Shown: positions 50,874-59,890 of the stretch, piece by piece
Layout of the letters: every line of letters begins with the position of its first letter
Numbering within the stretch: position 1 is the stretch's first letter
DNA from: JAGVPT01 sp964642725
GTDB lineage: Bacteria; Bacteroidota; Ignavibacteria; UBA10030; UBA8401
Assembly (NCBI GenBank): GCA_964642725.1
Contig: CAZXQG010000002.1
Location: forward strand, 88,779 to 152,778
Reading direction: 5' to 3'
Length of the DNA: 64,000 nucleotides
The notes under the pieces: model-generated
Database searches by the model: none
Told to the model about the DNA's origin: nothing
What the model saw: the letters and a program-made list of their open reading frames with translations, nothing else
Program-made: the position numbers and the translations under genes

Positions 50874-53800
50874 TTAAAAAAAGGCTCGTACCTCCGCTTT
50901 TGCAGTGTGGACGGGCGTGTGAGATTGTTCAGACCGGCCGGTATATTGCAAGGAAGATTGTAGGTTGCTGCTCAATTTGTAGTCGAAGGTAATACCCCAC
51001 AGGTAGGTTTTTCCTTGCAGCCTGCCGGCCGTGAGTTCAAAAGGGACGAGCGTGCCTGCAGAGTTGTTTTGAAGTGAAACTTCCTCACGCGAAAAATCGA
51101 TTCTTGCCTGGCCGCTTCCTCGAAACGAAATTACCGTGCGCAACGACTGGGCGTTCAAGTCCGCGATAACCGGTGTCGGGTTAAAGTCATCTTCCGAACG
51201 TGATACTTCAAATTTGAAACCGACTTCGACATTTTGTTCCGGGCGGTATGAATAGTCCGAGCTAAGATCGTCTGAATTGATGATCCGAGAATTGCCGCTG
51301 GTCAGCGAGGCGGCAAGATCGTCCTGCTTGTTTGCATAATCTATTTGATTTGAAATTTCGGGAACGAGTTGGACTCGGACACGAAGTGAACGCTCCCGAT
51401 TATAGCTTTGTTCATCGCCCGAGCTGTACTGCCCGGCTCCTTTCTGCTGCAGAAATCTGAGTCGCAAAGAAAAATCGGATCGATTTTCAAAAAGAAAAAG
51501 ATCCTGTTGGAAAAGCTGGCTGCCGAGAATTGTTGTTGAAGGGTTGAGGAAGTGGCTAAGGTTCAGAAGATAAACTTGGCTCGTTTGCGGGTCGGAGCTC
51601 TTTTCTTCGATCCTGACATAGCTTTCTGTCGAAACAACCGACAGGGCTTTTTCCACCCAGCTTGACGGAGAAGAAATAAACTTGTTCGGTGTGAGGCGCA
51701 GGCGCGTTGACGTTTTTACATTAATCACGGGAAACAACTGATCAGTCGGGATGGTTATGATTGTATAATCTCCGTCGTATCGGCTAAGCTGAAAGTCTCT
51801 TTCGTCGGTGACGTCCACTTTTCCATTGCCGTTTCCGTCAGTCCAGATGTACTGGCCGCTTCCTTTTTGGACTTGGTAGAAGACGCGTTGAAGTTGTGCA
51901 GACCGCTCTGTCGACGCTTCATAAAACACGTCGGCATCAACACCCCGCTGGAACGGAGTGTACCTCGACTCTGTGCGGACAAGTATTGTCCGGACATCTC
52001 CGTTGGTAAGCTTAAATTGGTCATGAAAGGTTTTGTCCCTAAGAATAACGTTCAAAGAGGATGAAATGTTTTTAACCTCAGGCAGGGCCCACTCGTATGT
52101 CTGAGTGATTGATCGTGATTGGGGTTCCAACCTTCCTTCGTATGTCGCATCATCATCGCGGAGTTCAACTTCAGTTGAAAGGTTCATTCCGTAAATGCCT
52201 TTGAATGCAAATTTTGGAGCAAGGGTCGTAAAGCCAAAACTTGCGTTGTCGAGAGAATCAACGACCGGTGTCTCAATCGACCGATTTTCACGTTCAAACC
52301 GAAAACTCGGGAGGAATTTCTTCATGGCGTATGAAATGGAGCCATTTTGTCTTACCCAGTCATTCTCCTCGATGGAACCCCCCTGTGAACTTTTGATTTG
52401 TTCAACGGTGTAATCGATTTTTGGCAGCGAATCGTCTGCAAGCCGTACAAATCCCTCTTTACGATTCGCCGAGAATTGGGGCCCCCTATCGTTTGATCCA
52501 ATTGACCCTCCGAGAGAAACCGTCCGTATAGGATTGTATGTGAGACCCGCCTCCCGAATTTCTTCTGATGACGGTCGAATCGTAACAGTGCTGTCGATGC
52601 TCCACTTCCTTCCGAATTCGACATCGTCAACGCGGTCGAGCGGTGAAAAATTTTTATTAGTATACCTGTCGGAAAGAGAAAGATTGAACGAACCAATAGC
52701 AGCGCCAGCTATTTTAACATTCGTCGGGGCAAAGTTTGCAGAGAATTTGGTGGCGTCGCCGGTTACCTCATCGTTCGTGGCGAATCTATTTGGGTTCAGG
52801 TTGCTGGCGGCGAATTCACCGCTTAGGGTAAGGTCTCTGGCCAGATGGATTGAAGTATTCACGTCAGCAATTTGCTGAACCTGAGGCGCCGGTAAGATAA
52901 TTATAGGCAAATAATTGCCGTTGTGCGGCCCGACGTACCTATACTGGCCGAGTAATTCGTGGGCATAGTCTCCTGCTCCCGATCCGACGAAAGAAAACGT
53001 TACATTGAACTGAGCATCATGCGTTCCTTGGGCGAACTCGTAAATTCTTATCGGTGCTCCTTGCACAACGGTGTCGATCGCCGCGTATTGCCCCCTTCCG
53101 ATATTCAGCGAATCTACTCCAACCGAATCAACTCCTGACCTAGTGGCGAGTTTACCGCCGCTTTGTGCAAGGACTGCCTTGTCGCTGTCGCTCAGCGAAA
53201 TATCAATAGGCGCGTTTGGGTCATCCCCTTCTTGGGCGTACATAATGGAAAAATTCACTGCGTCGGAAAAAGTTTTAGAATCTGCCTCGACTGCAAAAAA
53301 GTTACGTGTGTAGGATTGGTCGCTGTATTGAAAGTCTACGACGATACGCGAAATACTTGTTATTAAGCGCTTGGAAGAAAAGGTAATTTGACTGCTTGCA
53401 TAATCAATTGCATAGTCATTGGCTTCTCCCCTGAGCATCAGCACTCCATCTATGTACACCTTTTCCGTTCCGGCTATAACAACGATATTGTTCTCGTTGT
53501 TTTTGCCATAGAGTTGGTACGGACCCTGCACGCCTTCAATACCGGGAAATTGGTTTGTGTTGAATTTACCGCGCGATGTGGCACCAGTGACAGTTACCGA
53601 TCCGGAAAGGTCACTGGAGGAATAGTTTGCGGTCCCCTTTGCCCCTTGGAGTTTCCTGCTCAATCTTCCAAATTCTCCGTCGGACATGTCTAAGTAGAAA
53701 TCGCCCAATGTTGCTTCATAATTGGTGCTCTTGATTTGCACGAACACATTGTCCAATTCTTGTATGGTTTGAGTATTGCCTTCAGGCTGAAGAGGCGTAT

Positions 53801-54410
53801 TCTCATCCGTTAAAGCGGCCAGAATCTCAATGTCCGACGACAATTTTCCGGCAAACTGCAGGCGGAAGCCTGAATTAAGTGTCAAATCTCTGTTGCTTCC
53901 AACAGTAAATCCTCGAAAAATGCTTCCGCTTTTTTGAAGTTCATTACCGAATATGTTGTCAAGAGGGGCTGAAGTGGACGATGTCTTTACGATTGTTGAG
54001 GTCCGGCTGCTTGCTGAATCGTGATGAATCAAGTAATCTTTATGCCGATAAAATGATTGAAATGAAAATGGTAAGAAGTTGTATGATATAGTTATAGTGT
54101 ATTTGTGGAACTTAAAATCCATTTTTTGTGGAAGGGTAATATGTACTCGGCCGGTCGAGTATTCTATCGCGTAGTCAGTGGATCTATTGAGTTTCAGAGA
54201 GTCTAAGTACAGTGACTCAGAATTAGGGATAATAATCTCGTGAGAGAGCTGAAGCGAGGTATCGGGCTGGACTATTCTCTGCTGGTCAATGGCGGGAGCG
54301 ATAGGACCGAAATCTTGAGCCCCTGCTGCTCCCGGCAAGATTGGAAGAAGAAAAACACTTACGGCGGAGAGTAGAAAATGTATTTCGGAAGTCAGTCTCA
54401 ATGGAAACAA
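50874..54410 (-). CDS. Large outer-membrane beta-barrel protein of unknown function
   Basis: 1178 residues. An N-terminal signal peptide (about 8-31, ending AGAQDF) is followed by a beta-rich N-domain with DSLKLNRSTDYAIEY-type repeats. A conserved block near 165-260 (FTVGSNRDLTLNSGFRLQF, AALTDENTPLQPEGNTQTIQ, FGRLSRKLQGAKG) marks a family I associate with Ignavibacteria, Chlorobi and relatives. The rest reads as alternating strands of a large barrel and ends VRAFF with a terminal Phe, as expected for barrel insertion. A DGNGNGKVD segment near 870 may bind calcium. No function can be assigned. Monocistronic, with a terminator after the stop. Confidence 0.75.
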   Translation of the reverse strand: MFPLRLTSEIHFLLSAVSVFLLPILPGAAGAQDFGPIAPAIDQQRIVQPDTSLQLSHEIIIPNSESLYLDSLKLNRSTDYAIEYSTGRVHITLPQKMDFKFHKYTITISYNFLPFSFQSFYRHKDYLIHHDSASSRTSTIVKTSSTSAPLDNIFGNELQKSGSIFRGFTVGSNRDLTLNSGFRLQFAGKLSSDIEILAALTDENTPLQPEGNTQTIQELDNVFVQIKSTNYEATLGDFYLDMSDGEFGRLSRKLQGAKGTANYSSSDLSGSVTVTGATSRGKFNTNQFPGIEGVQGPYQLYGKNNENNIVVIAGTEKVYIDGVLMLRGEANDYAIDYASSQITFSSKRLITSISRIVVDFQYSDQSYTRNFFAVEADSKTFSDAVNFSIMYAQEGDDPNAPIDISLSDSDKAVLAQSGGKLATRSGVDSVGVDSLNIGRGQYAAIDTVVQGAPIRIYEFAQGTHDAQFNVTFSFVGSGAGDYAHELLGQYRYVGPHNGNYLPIIILPAPQVQQIADVNTSIHLARDLTLSGEFAASNLNPNRFATNDEVTGDATKFSANFAPTNVKIAGAAIGSFNLSLSDRYTNKNFSPLDRVDDVEFGRKWSIDSTVTIRPSSEEIREAGLTYNPIRTVSLGGSIGSNDRGPQFSANRKEGFVRLADDSLPKIDYTVEQIKSSQGGSIEENDWVRQNGSISYAMKKFLPSFRFERENRSIETPVVDSLDNASFGFTTLAPKFAFKGIYGMNLSTEVELRDDDATYEGRLEPQSRSITQTYEWALPEVKNISSSLNVILRDKTFHDQFKLTNGDVRTILVRTESRYTPFQRGVDADVFYEASTERSAQLQRVFYQVQKGSGQYIWTDGNGNGKVDVTDERDFQLSRYDGDYTIITIPTDQLFPVINVKTSTRLRLTPNKFISSPSSWVEKALSVVSTESYVRIEEKSSDPQTSQVYLLNLSHFLNPSTTILGSQLFQQDLFLFENRSDFSLRLRFLQQKGAGQYSSGDEQSYNRERSLRVRVQLVPEISNQIDYANKQDDLAASLTSGNSRIINSDDLSSDYSYRPEQNVEVGFKFEVSRSEDDFNPTPVIADLNAQSLRTVISFRGSGQARIDFSREEVSLQNNSAGTLVPFELTAGRLQGKTYLWGITFDYKLSSNLQSSLQYTGRSEQSHTPVHTAKAEVRAFF

Positions 54411-54482
54411 TGATAGATTTCATAAGCCTACATGGTAGAAATTTGATGCGCGACCTCCATTGTTAAAGAAGTTTCTGTCCAA

Positions 54483-54514
54483 AGAAAAAACACCATCAGA
54501 GTATCGTCTGATGG
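54483..54514 (-). terminator. Terminator behind tRNA-Leu
   Basis: On the minus strand an 8-bp stem CCATCAGA/TCTGATGG with a 6-base loop, followed by TG and six T. It lies six bases past the tRNA 3' end. Confidence 0.8.
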
Positions 54515-54520
54515 CATTTG

Positions 54521-54606
54521 TACCAAAGGAGGGACTCGAACCCTCACCTGGGTTAAGCCAGACTGGATTTTGAGTCCAGCGCGTCTACCACTTCCGCCAC
54601 TTTGGC
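54521..54606 (-). tRNA. tRNA-Leu (anticodon CAA)
   Basis: 86 bases with a long variable arm, as in class II tRNAs. Acceptor GCCAAAG/CTTTGGT (one G-U pair); anticodon stem CTGGA/TCCAG with loop CTCAAAA (anticodon CAA, reading TTG); T arm GAGGG/CCCTC with TTCGAGT; discriminator A. CCA is not encoded. Confidence 0.95.
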
Positions 54607-54666
54607 AATTCCTGACATAATATAGCAAACTTCGCTTAGCAAGGCAAGATTTTTTCACAGCCGTCT

Positions 54667-55995
54667 TTATTGCGCATACGCCCTTTTGAGCAACGTCGCA
54701 AGATGTATGACTTCTCCTCCAAAATGATGCAGGGCGCAGCCATATCTCATTTGGGCTAAACAACCGGGGTTATTCGCTACAATAATTTCCGCATTCGTTT
54801 TTTTTATGTTTTCCATTTTTCGCTCCAGCAATTTCATCGAATCGTCATATCGGACAATATTGTAAATACCGGCACTGCCGCAGCACCATCCGGCTTCTGC
54901 AAGCTCGACGAGTTCGACACCCGGGATTGAACCGAGAATTGCCCGAGGCTCCGAGGTAATGTGTTGGGCATGTGCAAGATGACATGCATCATGGTATGCC
55001 ACCCGTACGGTTAGCGGTCGCGACGGTTTCGCGAAATCGATTGACAATAAAAATTCTGTCAGGTCCTTAATCTTGCTCGAAAGAAATTTTGCTTTCTCAG
55101 CATACTGAGGGTCATCAGCGAGATAGTGCGCATATTCTTTCATAAAGGCGCCGCATCCGGCGGAGTTCATGACAATTGCCTCAAACTCGTAGCGCGAAAA
55201 AACATCAATGTTGCGGCGTGCAAGCGTTCTTGCCGATTCAAAATCTCCGTTGTGAGCCTGCAATGAGCCGCAGCATTCTTGCAGCCGCGGCACTATGACT
55301 TCACAGCCATTGTGTGTGAGCACTTCTACTGTATCGCTGTTAATCTCGGCAAAAGCAACATTCATGATGCAGCCCGAGAGAAACGCAACGCGGTGCTTTG
55401 TTGCTCCAGCGGGTCTGATTATTTCAGGAAATGATTCATCGAAAAAAGCTTTATCTATGCGCGGAGAAAGATGTTGGAGTTTTCCAAGTTTAGGTATGAT
55501 GAGATCTATCAAACCTGATTTAACCAGAAGCGATTCCATCCCGGTTCGTTGATAGAACCGGAGAAGTTTCGCCAAAAAGCTTAATCGCTTTTTCGATAAA
55601 AAGACATTTTCAAAGAAAAACCGTTTTAGTATTTTTTCCAGCCATGATACTCTCCCCTGTTTATAGATTTGACTCCGCGCAGCTTCCACGAGTGATCCAT
55701 ATTTAACTCCTGCGGGACAAGCCGTTTCACAGGCCTGGCAATCGAGGCAGAAATTCATTTCATCCACAAAACCCTGCGTAATTTCGAGATCACCGTCGGC
55801 GACCGCCTTGATCAATCGGATGCGCCCCCGCGGAGAAGATTTTTCGAGGCCGGTCAGGGCAAACGTAGGACACACAGGCAGGCACAATCCGCAGTGCATG
55901 CAATTCGTAATAAAATCATAACTGGGTATATCAACGCCGGTGAATCCGGACCTGGCGGTTGCCGTCGCTGCGTAATTGTCACTTCGTGTCGGCAT
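54667..55995 (-). CDS. glcF: Glycolate oxidase iron-sulfur subunit
   Basis: 442 residues. Two ferredoxin-type 4Fe-4S motifs at the N-terminus (CMHCGLCLPVCP near 32 and CLDCQACETACP near 82) and two cysteine-rich CCG domains later (SGCIMN...CCGSLQ and DACHLAHAQ...CCGSAG). It takes electrons from GlcD during oxidation of glycolate or another 2-hydroxy acid. It follows glcD by 23 bases. GlcE is missing in the neighbourhood, so the enzyme may act as a two-subunit D-lactate/glycolate dehydrogenase. Confidence 0.9.
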   Translation of the reverse strand: MPTRSDNYAATATARSGFTGVDIPSYDFITNCMHCGLCLPVCPTFALTGLEKSSPRGRIRLIKAVADGDLEITQGFVDEMNFCLDCQACETACPAGVKYGSLVEAARSQIYKQGRVSWLEKILKRFFFENVFLSKKRLSFLAKLLRFYQRTGMESLLVKSGLIDLIIPKLGKLQHLSPRIDKAFFDESFPEIIRPAGATKHRVAFLSGCIMNVAFAEINSDTVEVLTHNGCEVIVPRLQECCGSLQAHNGDFESARTLARRNIDVFSRYEFEAIVMNSAGCGAFMKEYAHYLADDPQYAEKAKFLSSKIKDLTEFLLSIDFAKPSRPLTVRVAYHDACHLAHAQHITSEPRAILGSIPGVELVELAEAGWCCGSAGIYNIVRYDDSMKLLERKMENIKKTNAEIIVANNPGCLAQMRYGCALHHFGGEVIHLATLLKRAYAQ

Positions 55996-56018
55996 AGTTG
56001 CTTATCTTATTGCACGGC

Positions 56019-57476
56019 TCATGTCCACGCGCCCAGCTCTTCAAATTTTTTGATTTGGTCTTTGCTTCGCGGCAGGCTCCCCTCGCATTTCGGTTTGATC
56101 GAGAAAATCTTTCCGGGGTTGAGTACGCCTTGCGGGTCAATCGAGGATTTAATCGACTTCATCATTTCTACGGCAGGGATACCGGCGACAGCTGTAAGGA
56201 ACTTTTTCTTCGATAAGCCTGTGCCGTGCTCGCCGGTGATCGTCCCTCCCAATTTGATGGACTCGCTGAAAATTGCCTCGAACGCCGATTCCGCCCTATG
56301 AATTTCATCCTTGTCTCGTTCGTCGGTCAGGCACGTCGGGTGAAGATTTCCATCGCCGGCGTGTCCGAAAATTCCAAACATTACATTATAGCTCTTTGCG
56401 ATAGAATCGATTCGGTCGAGCATCGTAGCAATCTCGCTTCGCGGAACGGTGACGTCTTCAAGGATCGTTGTCGGCCTTACGCGGGCCAGCGCCGAAAAAG
56501 CTGAACGGCGGGCGGTTTTCAAGCGAAGGGCTTCAGATTCTGTCTGAGCGACAATAATTTCAATACATCGGTGCTGCTTGCACAACTCCGCAACTTTAGC
56601 GGCATCTTCTTCTACAACGACAGAGCGTCCGTCGACCTCGATTAACAGCAGGGATTCAATGGACGTAGGTAAACCGAGATGCGCATAGTCTTCCACGCAT
56701 TTGATCGTCGTTTGATCCAAAAATTCGATCGTCGCCGGGACAATATGCGCAGCAATAATTGCGGAGACAGCCTCTGCGGCATCATTCCGAGTTTGAAAAT
56801 ACGCCAGCATTGTCTTGCTCGTTTCAGGTTTCGGAACGAGCTTCAGCAGTATTTTCGTAAAGAGACCGAGCGTTCCTTCGGATCCCACAAAAAAATCCTT
56901 CAAGTTATAGCCCGCAACATCCTTGACGACTTTTCCGCCAGAAAATATTATTTCGCCGTTTGGAAGCACTGTCTCAAGTCCCATCACGTAGTTTTTCGTT
57001 ACGCCGTACTTCAGCCCGCGCAAGCCCCCTGCATTTTCCGCAACGTTACCGCCGATGGTACAGATATTCATGCTTCCCGGGTCGGGCGGATAAAACAAGC
57101 CCAATTTTTCAACCGCGGCATGAACATCGGCGGTGATAACGCCGGGTTCGACGAGGGCTGTGAGATTCTCTGTGTCGATTTCCAGAATCTTGTTCCAATG
57201 GGACATGAGCAGCACTATTGAATTCTCAACCGGGACCGATCCGCCGCTCAATCCTGACCCCGAGCCGCGAGGAACAATTGCGAAATGTTCCTCGTTTGCG
57301 AGAGAGAGGATTTCAGATATTTGTTCTTTCGTTTGAGGGATAACGATCGCGTCGGGAAGAGAATGCAACAGCGGTGTGCCGTCGTAGGAATAAGAAATCC
57401 TGTCTTCCTGAGAATCGCGATAATTGTTTTCCCCTGCGATTTGAGAAATTTTCCTCAGGACGGTTGGATTGATCAT
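56019..57476 (-). CDS. glcD: FAD-linked oxidase, glycolate/D-lactate dehydrogenase GlcD type
   Basis: 485 residues. FAD-binding PCMH domain with VPRGSGSGLSGGSVP (near 68), PPDPGSMNICTIGGNVAENAGGLRGLKYG and GSEGTLGLFTKILLKL; C-terminal domain with HAGDGNLHPTCL and GTITGEHGTGLSKKKFL. Oxidises a 2-hydroxy acid to the keto acid and passes electrons to GlcF. First gene of the glcDF pair, divergent from the tyrosine phenol-lyase gene. Confidence 0.92.
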   Translation of the reverse strand: MINPTVLRKISQIAGENNYRDSQEDRISYSYDGTPLLHSLPDAIVIPQTKEQISEILSLANEEHFAIVPRGSGSGLSGGSVPVENSIVLLMSHWNKILEIDTENLTALVEPGVITADVHAAVEKLGLFYPPDPGSMNICTIGGNVAENAGGLRGLKYGVTKNYVMGLETVLPNGEIIFSGGKVVKDVAGYNLKDFFVGSEGTLGLFTKILLKLVPKPETSKTMLAYFQTRNDAAEAVSAIIAAHIVPATIEFLDQTTIKCVEDYAHLGLPTSIESLLLIEVDGRSVVVEEDAAKVAELCKQHRCIEIIVAQTESEALRLKTARRSAFSALARVRPTTILEDVTVPRSEIATMLDRIDSIAKSYNVMFGIFGHAGDGNLHPTCLTDERDKDEIHRAESAFEAIFSESIKLGGTITGEHGTGLSKKKFLTAVAGIPAVEMMKSIKSSIDPQGVLNPGKIFSIKPKCEGSLPRSKDQIKKFEELGAWT

Positions 57477-57506
57477 TGCGGTCGTTTTGTCATAGAAGAG
57501 ACGGCG

Positions 57507-57535
57507 TTGAACATCGGACGGGGAATCAGTATATT
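57507..57535 (+). promoter_or_regulatory. Candidate promoter of the tyrosine phenol-lyase gene
   Basis: TTGAAC (57507-57512), 17 bases, TATATT (57530-57535), leaving a short leader of about 58 bases to the ATG at 57600. Confidence 0.5.
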
Positions 57536-57599
57536 ACTGCCATTATGTTATGATAGCAAAATCACTTTCGAAAGTCAACGAATTGAATTTGGAGCATAT

Positions 57600-58985
57600 A
57601 TGGGAAAATTAGTGCGTCGGTCGTGGGCAGAGCCTTTTAAGATCAAAGTTGTTGAGCCGTTGAAGATGACGACACGAGAAGAACGTCTTGCCGCAATCCG
57701 AGAAGCGGGGTACAACACGTTTCTTCTTAGGTCGGAAGATGTATACATCGATCTTCTGACCGACAGCGGCACCAATGCAATGAGCGATTACCAATGGGCC
57801 GGAATGATGCTGGGAGATGAGGCGTATGCCGGCAGCAAAAATTATTATCACCTTGAAGAAAACATGAAAAAATATTACGGCTATAAGTACCTCGTGCCGA
57901 CGCATCAAGGGCGAGGGGCCGAACATATTATTTCTAAACTACTTATCAAGCCCGGCGATTACGTGCCGGGTAATATGTATTTTACAACAACGCGGCTTCA
58001 TCAGGAACTGGCGGGCGCCACGTTTGTGGACGTCATCATCGACGAGGCGCACGATTCACAAAGCCTGCATCCTTTCAAAGGGAACATCGACCTTCAGAAA
58101 TTGGAAGACGTGATTAACAAATTCGGAGAAAAGAAGATCTCGTATGTAACCGTCGCAGCAACAGTGAACATGGCCGGCGGTCAGCCGATATCAATGGATA
58201 ACTTACGTCAGGTTCGCGCGTTGACGGCCAAGCACAACATTAAGGTTATACTTGATGCCACACGCGCCGTTGAAAATGCGTACTTTATGAAGACGCGCGA
58301 GAAAGAATGTGAGAAGAAATCAATCGCAGAACTGTTGAAGGAGATGTGTTCATACACAGACGGCGCAACCATGAGCGGAAAAAAAGACTTGCTCGTTAAC
58401 ATCGGAGGTTTCCTTGCTTTGAACGACGATGTCGTATTCGAGGAAGCGCGCAATATGGTGGTAGTCTATGAGGGATTGCACACGTATGGGGGCCTGGCAG
58501 GGCGCGATATGGAGGCGATGGCGCGCGGCATGGAAGAGGCCGTTCAGGAATCGCATATCAAAGCGCGCATCGGCCAGATCGAATACGTCGGCGAGAAGCT
58601 TCAAAGCATCGGTGTGCCGATTGTTGTACCGATCGGAGGGCACGCAATATTTCTCGATGCAAAAAGATTTCTTCCGCATATTCCGCAGATTGAGTTTCCG
58701 GCGCAGACTCTTGCCGCAGAATTGTACATGGATTCAGGTATTCGATCGATGGAGCGCGGCATTGTTTCGGCGGGGCGCAAGAAGGAAACCGGCGACCATT
58801 ACTATCCAAAACTTGAACTAGTGCGCCTCACGTTTCCCCGCCGTGTGTACACCCAAGCACACTGCGACGTAACGGCAGAATCAGTCGAATCGGTGTTCGA
58901 ACAGCGCGCAAAGATTAAAGGAATGAAAATGGTCTATGAACCGAAGTACCTGCGGTTTTTCCAGGCAAGGTTCGAACGGTTGTAG
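57600..58985 (+). CDS. tpl: Tyrosine phenol-lyase (beta-tyrosinase)
   Basis: 461 residues from ATG 57600 with GGAG upstream; the frame is open to 57285 but without family character. PLP enzyme that splits tyrosine to phenol, pyruvate and ammonia. MSGKKD carries the PLP lysine, Lys262. It follows TPL rather than tryptophanase along its whole length: AMSDYQWAGMMLGDEAYAGS, GNMYFTTTR, TVNMAGGQPISM. The residues that decide specificity agree: Arg386 (SMERG) corresponds to TPL Arg381, and Phe453-Phe454 (LRFFQARF) to TPL Phe448-449; tryptophanases differ there. It stands alone, with no aromatic permease near. Confidence 0.9.
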   Translation: MGKLVRRSWAEPFKIKVVEPLKMTTREERLAAIREAGYNTFLLRSEDVYIDLLTDSGTNAMSDYQWAGMMLGDEAYAGSKNYYHLEENMKKYYGYKYLVPTHQGRGAEHIISKLLIKPGDYVPGNMYFTTTRLHQELAGATFVDVIIDEAHDSQSLHPFKGNIDLQKLEDVINKFGEKKISYVTVAATVNMAGGQPISMDNLRQVRALTAKHNIKVILDATRAVENAYFMKTREKECEKKSIAELLKEMCSYTDGATMSGKKDLLVNIGGFLALNDDVVFEEARNMVVVYEGLHTYGGLAGRDMEAMARGMEEAVQESHIKARIGQIEYVGEKLQSIGVPIVVPIGGHAIFLDAKRFLPHIPQIEFPAQTLAAELYMDSGIRSMERGIVSAGRKKETGDHYYPKLELVRLTFPRRVYTQAHCDVTAESVESVFEQRAKIKGMKMVYEPKYLRFFQARFERL

Positions 58986-59038
58986 GCATTTCTGTTATGG
59001 TGTTCAGTTTCGGAAGACAGACATTTCACTATTTTCCA

Positions 59039-59803
59039 TCAATTGAAGAATCCGAACATAATTCCTGCAGTGATCACCGGGCCATCGGTCTTGAGATTTC
59101 CCGGAACACCGAGAATTGCCTGGGTACCTTCAAGCTTCCATGTCGCCCCGCTCATGTATGGATAGCTTACTCCGGCGCGCAGCTGAAACCAACGCAGGAT
59201 CGCGTACTCGATATTTACATGGGGCTGCAGCGTAAAGAATGAGCCGTTCAGATGCCGCGTAATATTTGTCGTAGAATCGTTATTTCCAAATTCAGACCAT
59301 AGAGTATTCCACTGCTTATACGTTCCATTGTCGCTCGACATGGTAATGTCGATGCCCCCGCCGCCAATTGTAACGCCGGTAGATACGTCTACACCGTCCC
59401 CTATCGGAAGCACATAGTCGATGAGAAATCCTCCATAGGAAATATGATAGTCGACGTTTTTTTCCGTGTTTGTCGCCGGGTCGTAACTTGTTGAGGATAT
59501 CGTCCCTGTTACGCCACTTCCGCCGATCCGAAAATTTTTCAGAAACATAATATACCCGTAGCCTTCGCCCCCGGCGAGGTACATCGGCTGATTCTTTAGC
59601 TCCGGCATCCCTGCTCCTTTCAGCTTCGTATTGATGGCATCAAAATTGAAAAGCCCCCAGGCAGGAGTAAAACCTCCCGCTCCTCCGACCTTCACTTTTG
59701 TTCGATTAGATTGGTTAAAGTCTGAGGAAGTTTCTTGGTCTTGTGCGAAGGAGGTGAGAATGATAAAACTGATCAGTGCAACAACGGTAAGAAGTCGTTT
59801 CAT
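59039..59803 (-). CDS. Exported outer-membrane-like protein
   Basis: 254 residues. Signal peptide (about 1-20, ending SFA-QDQ). The mature part is rich in glycine and alternating strands (VGGAGGFTPAW, YGGFLIDYVLPIGDGVDVSTG, VNIEYAILRWFQLRAGVSYPY) and ends GIMFGFFN with aromatic residues, as small outer-membrane barrels do. No family is recognised. It lies convergent with tpl (53 bases) and 87 bases downstream of moeB on the same strand. Confidence 0.65.
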   Translation of the reverse strand: MKRLLTVVALISFIILTSFAQDQETSSDFNQSNRTKVKVGGAGGFTPAWGLFNFDAINTKLKGAGMPELKNQPMYLAGGEGYGYIMFLKNFRIGGSGVTGTISSTSYDPATNTEKNVDYHISYGGFLIDYVLPIGDGVDVSTGVTIGGGGIDITMSSDNGTYKQWNTLWSEFGNNDSTTNITRHLNGSFFTLQPHVNIEYAILRWFQLRAGVSYPYMSGATWKLEGTQAILGVPGNLKTDGPVITAGIMFGFFN

Positions 59804-59890
59804 CGAATTTTCCTTTCCGATAGAATACAGATGGTGAATCAGCGTAATCTACGAAAAAGGAATGGGATTGTTACGAAGTTTTTGGGGCAA

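Noticed and set aside
57600..58985. Tryptophanase
   Set aside because: Residues at the substrate-specificity positions and the overall pattern follow tyrosine phenol-lyase.
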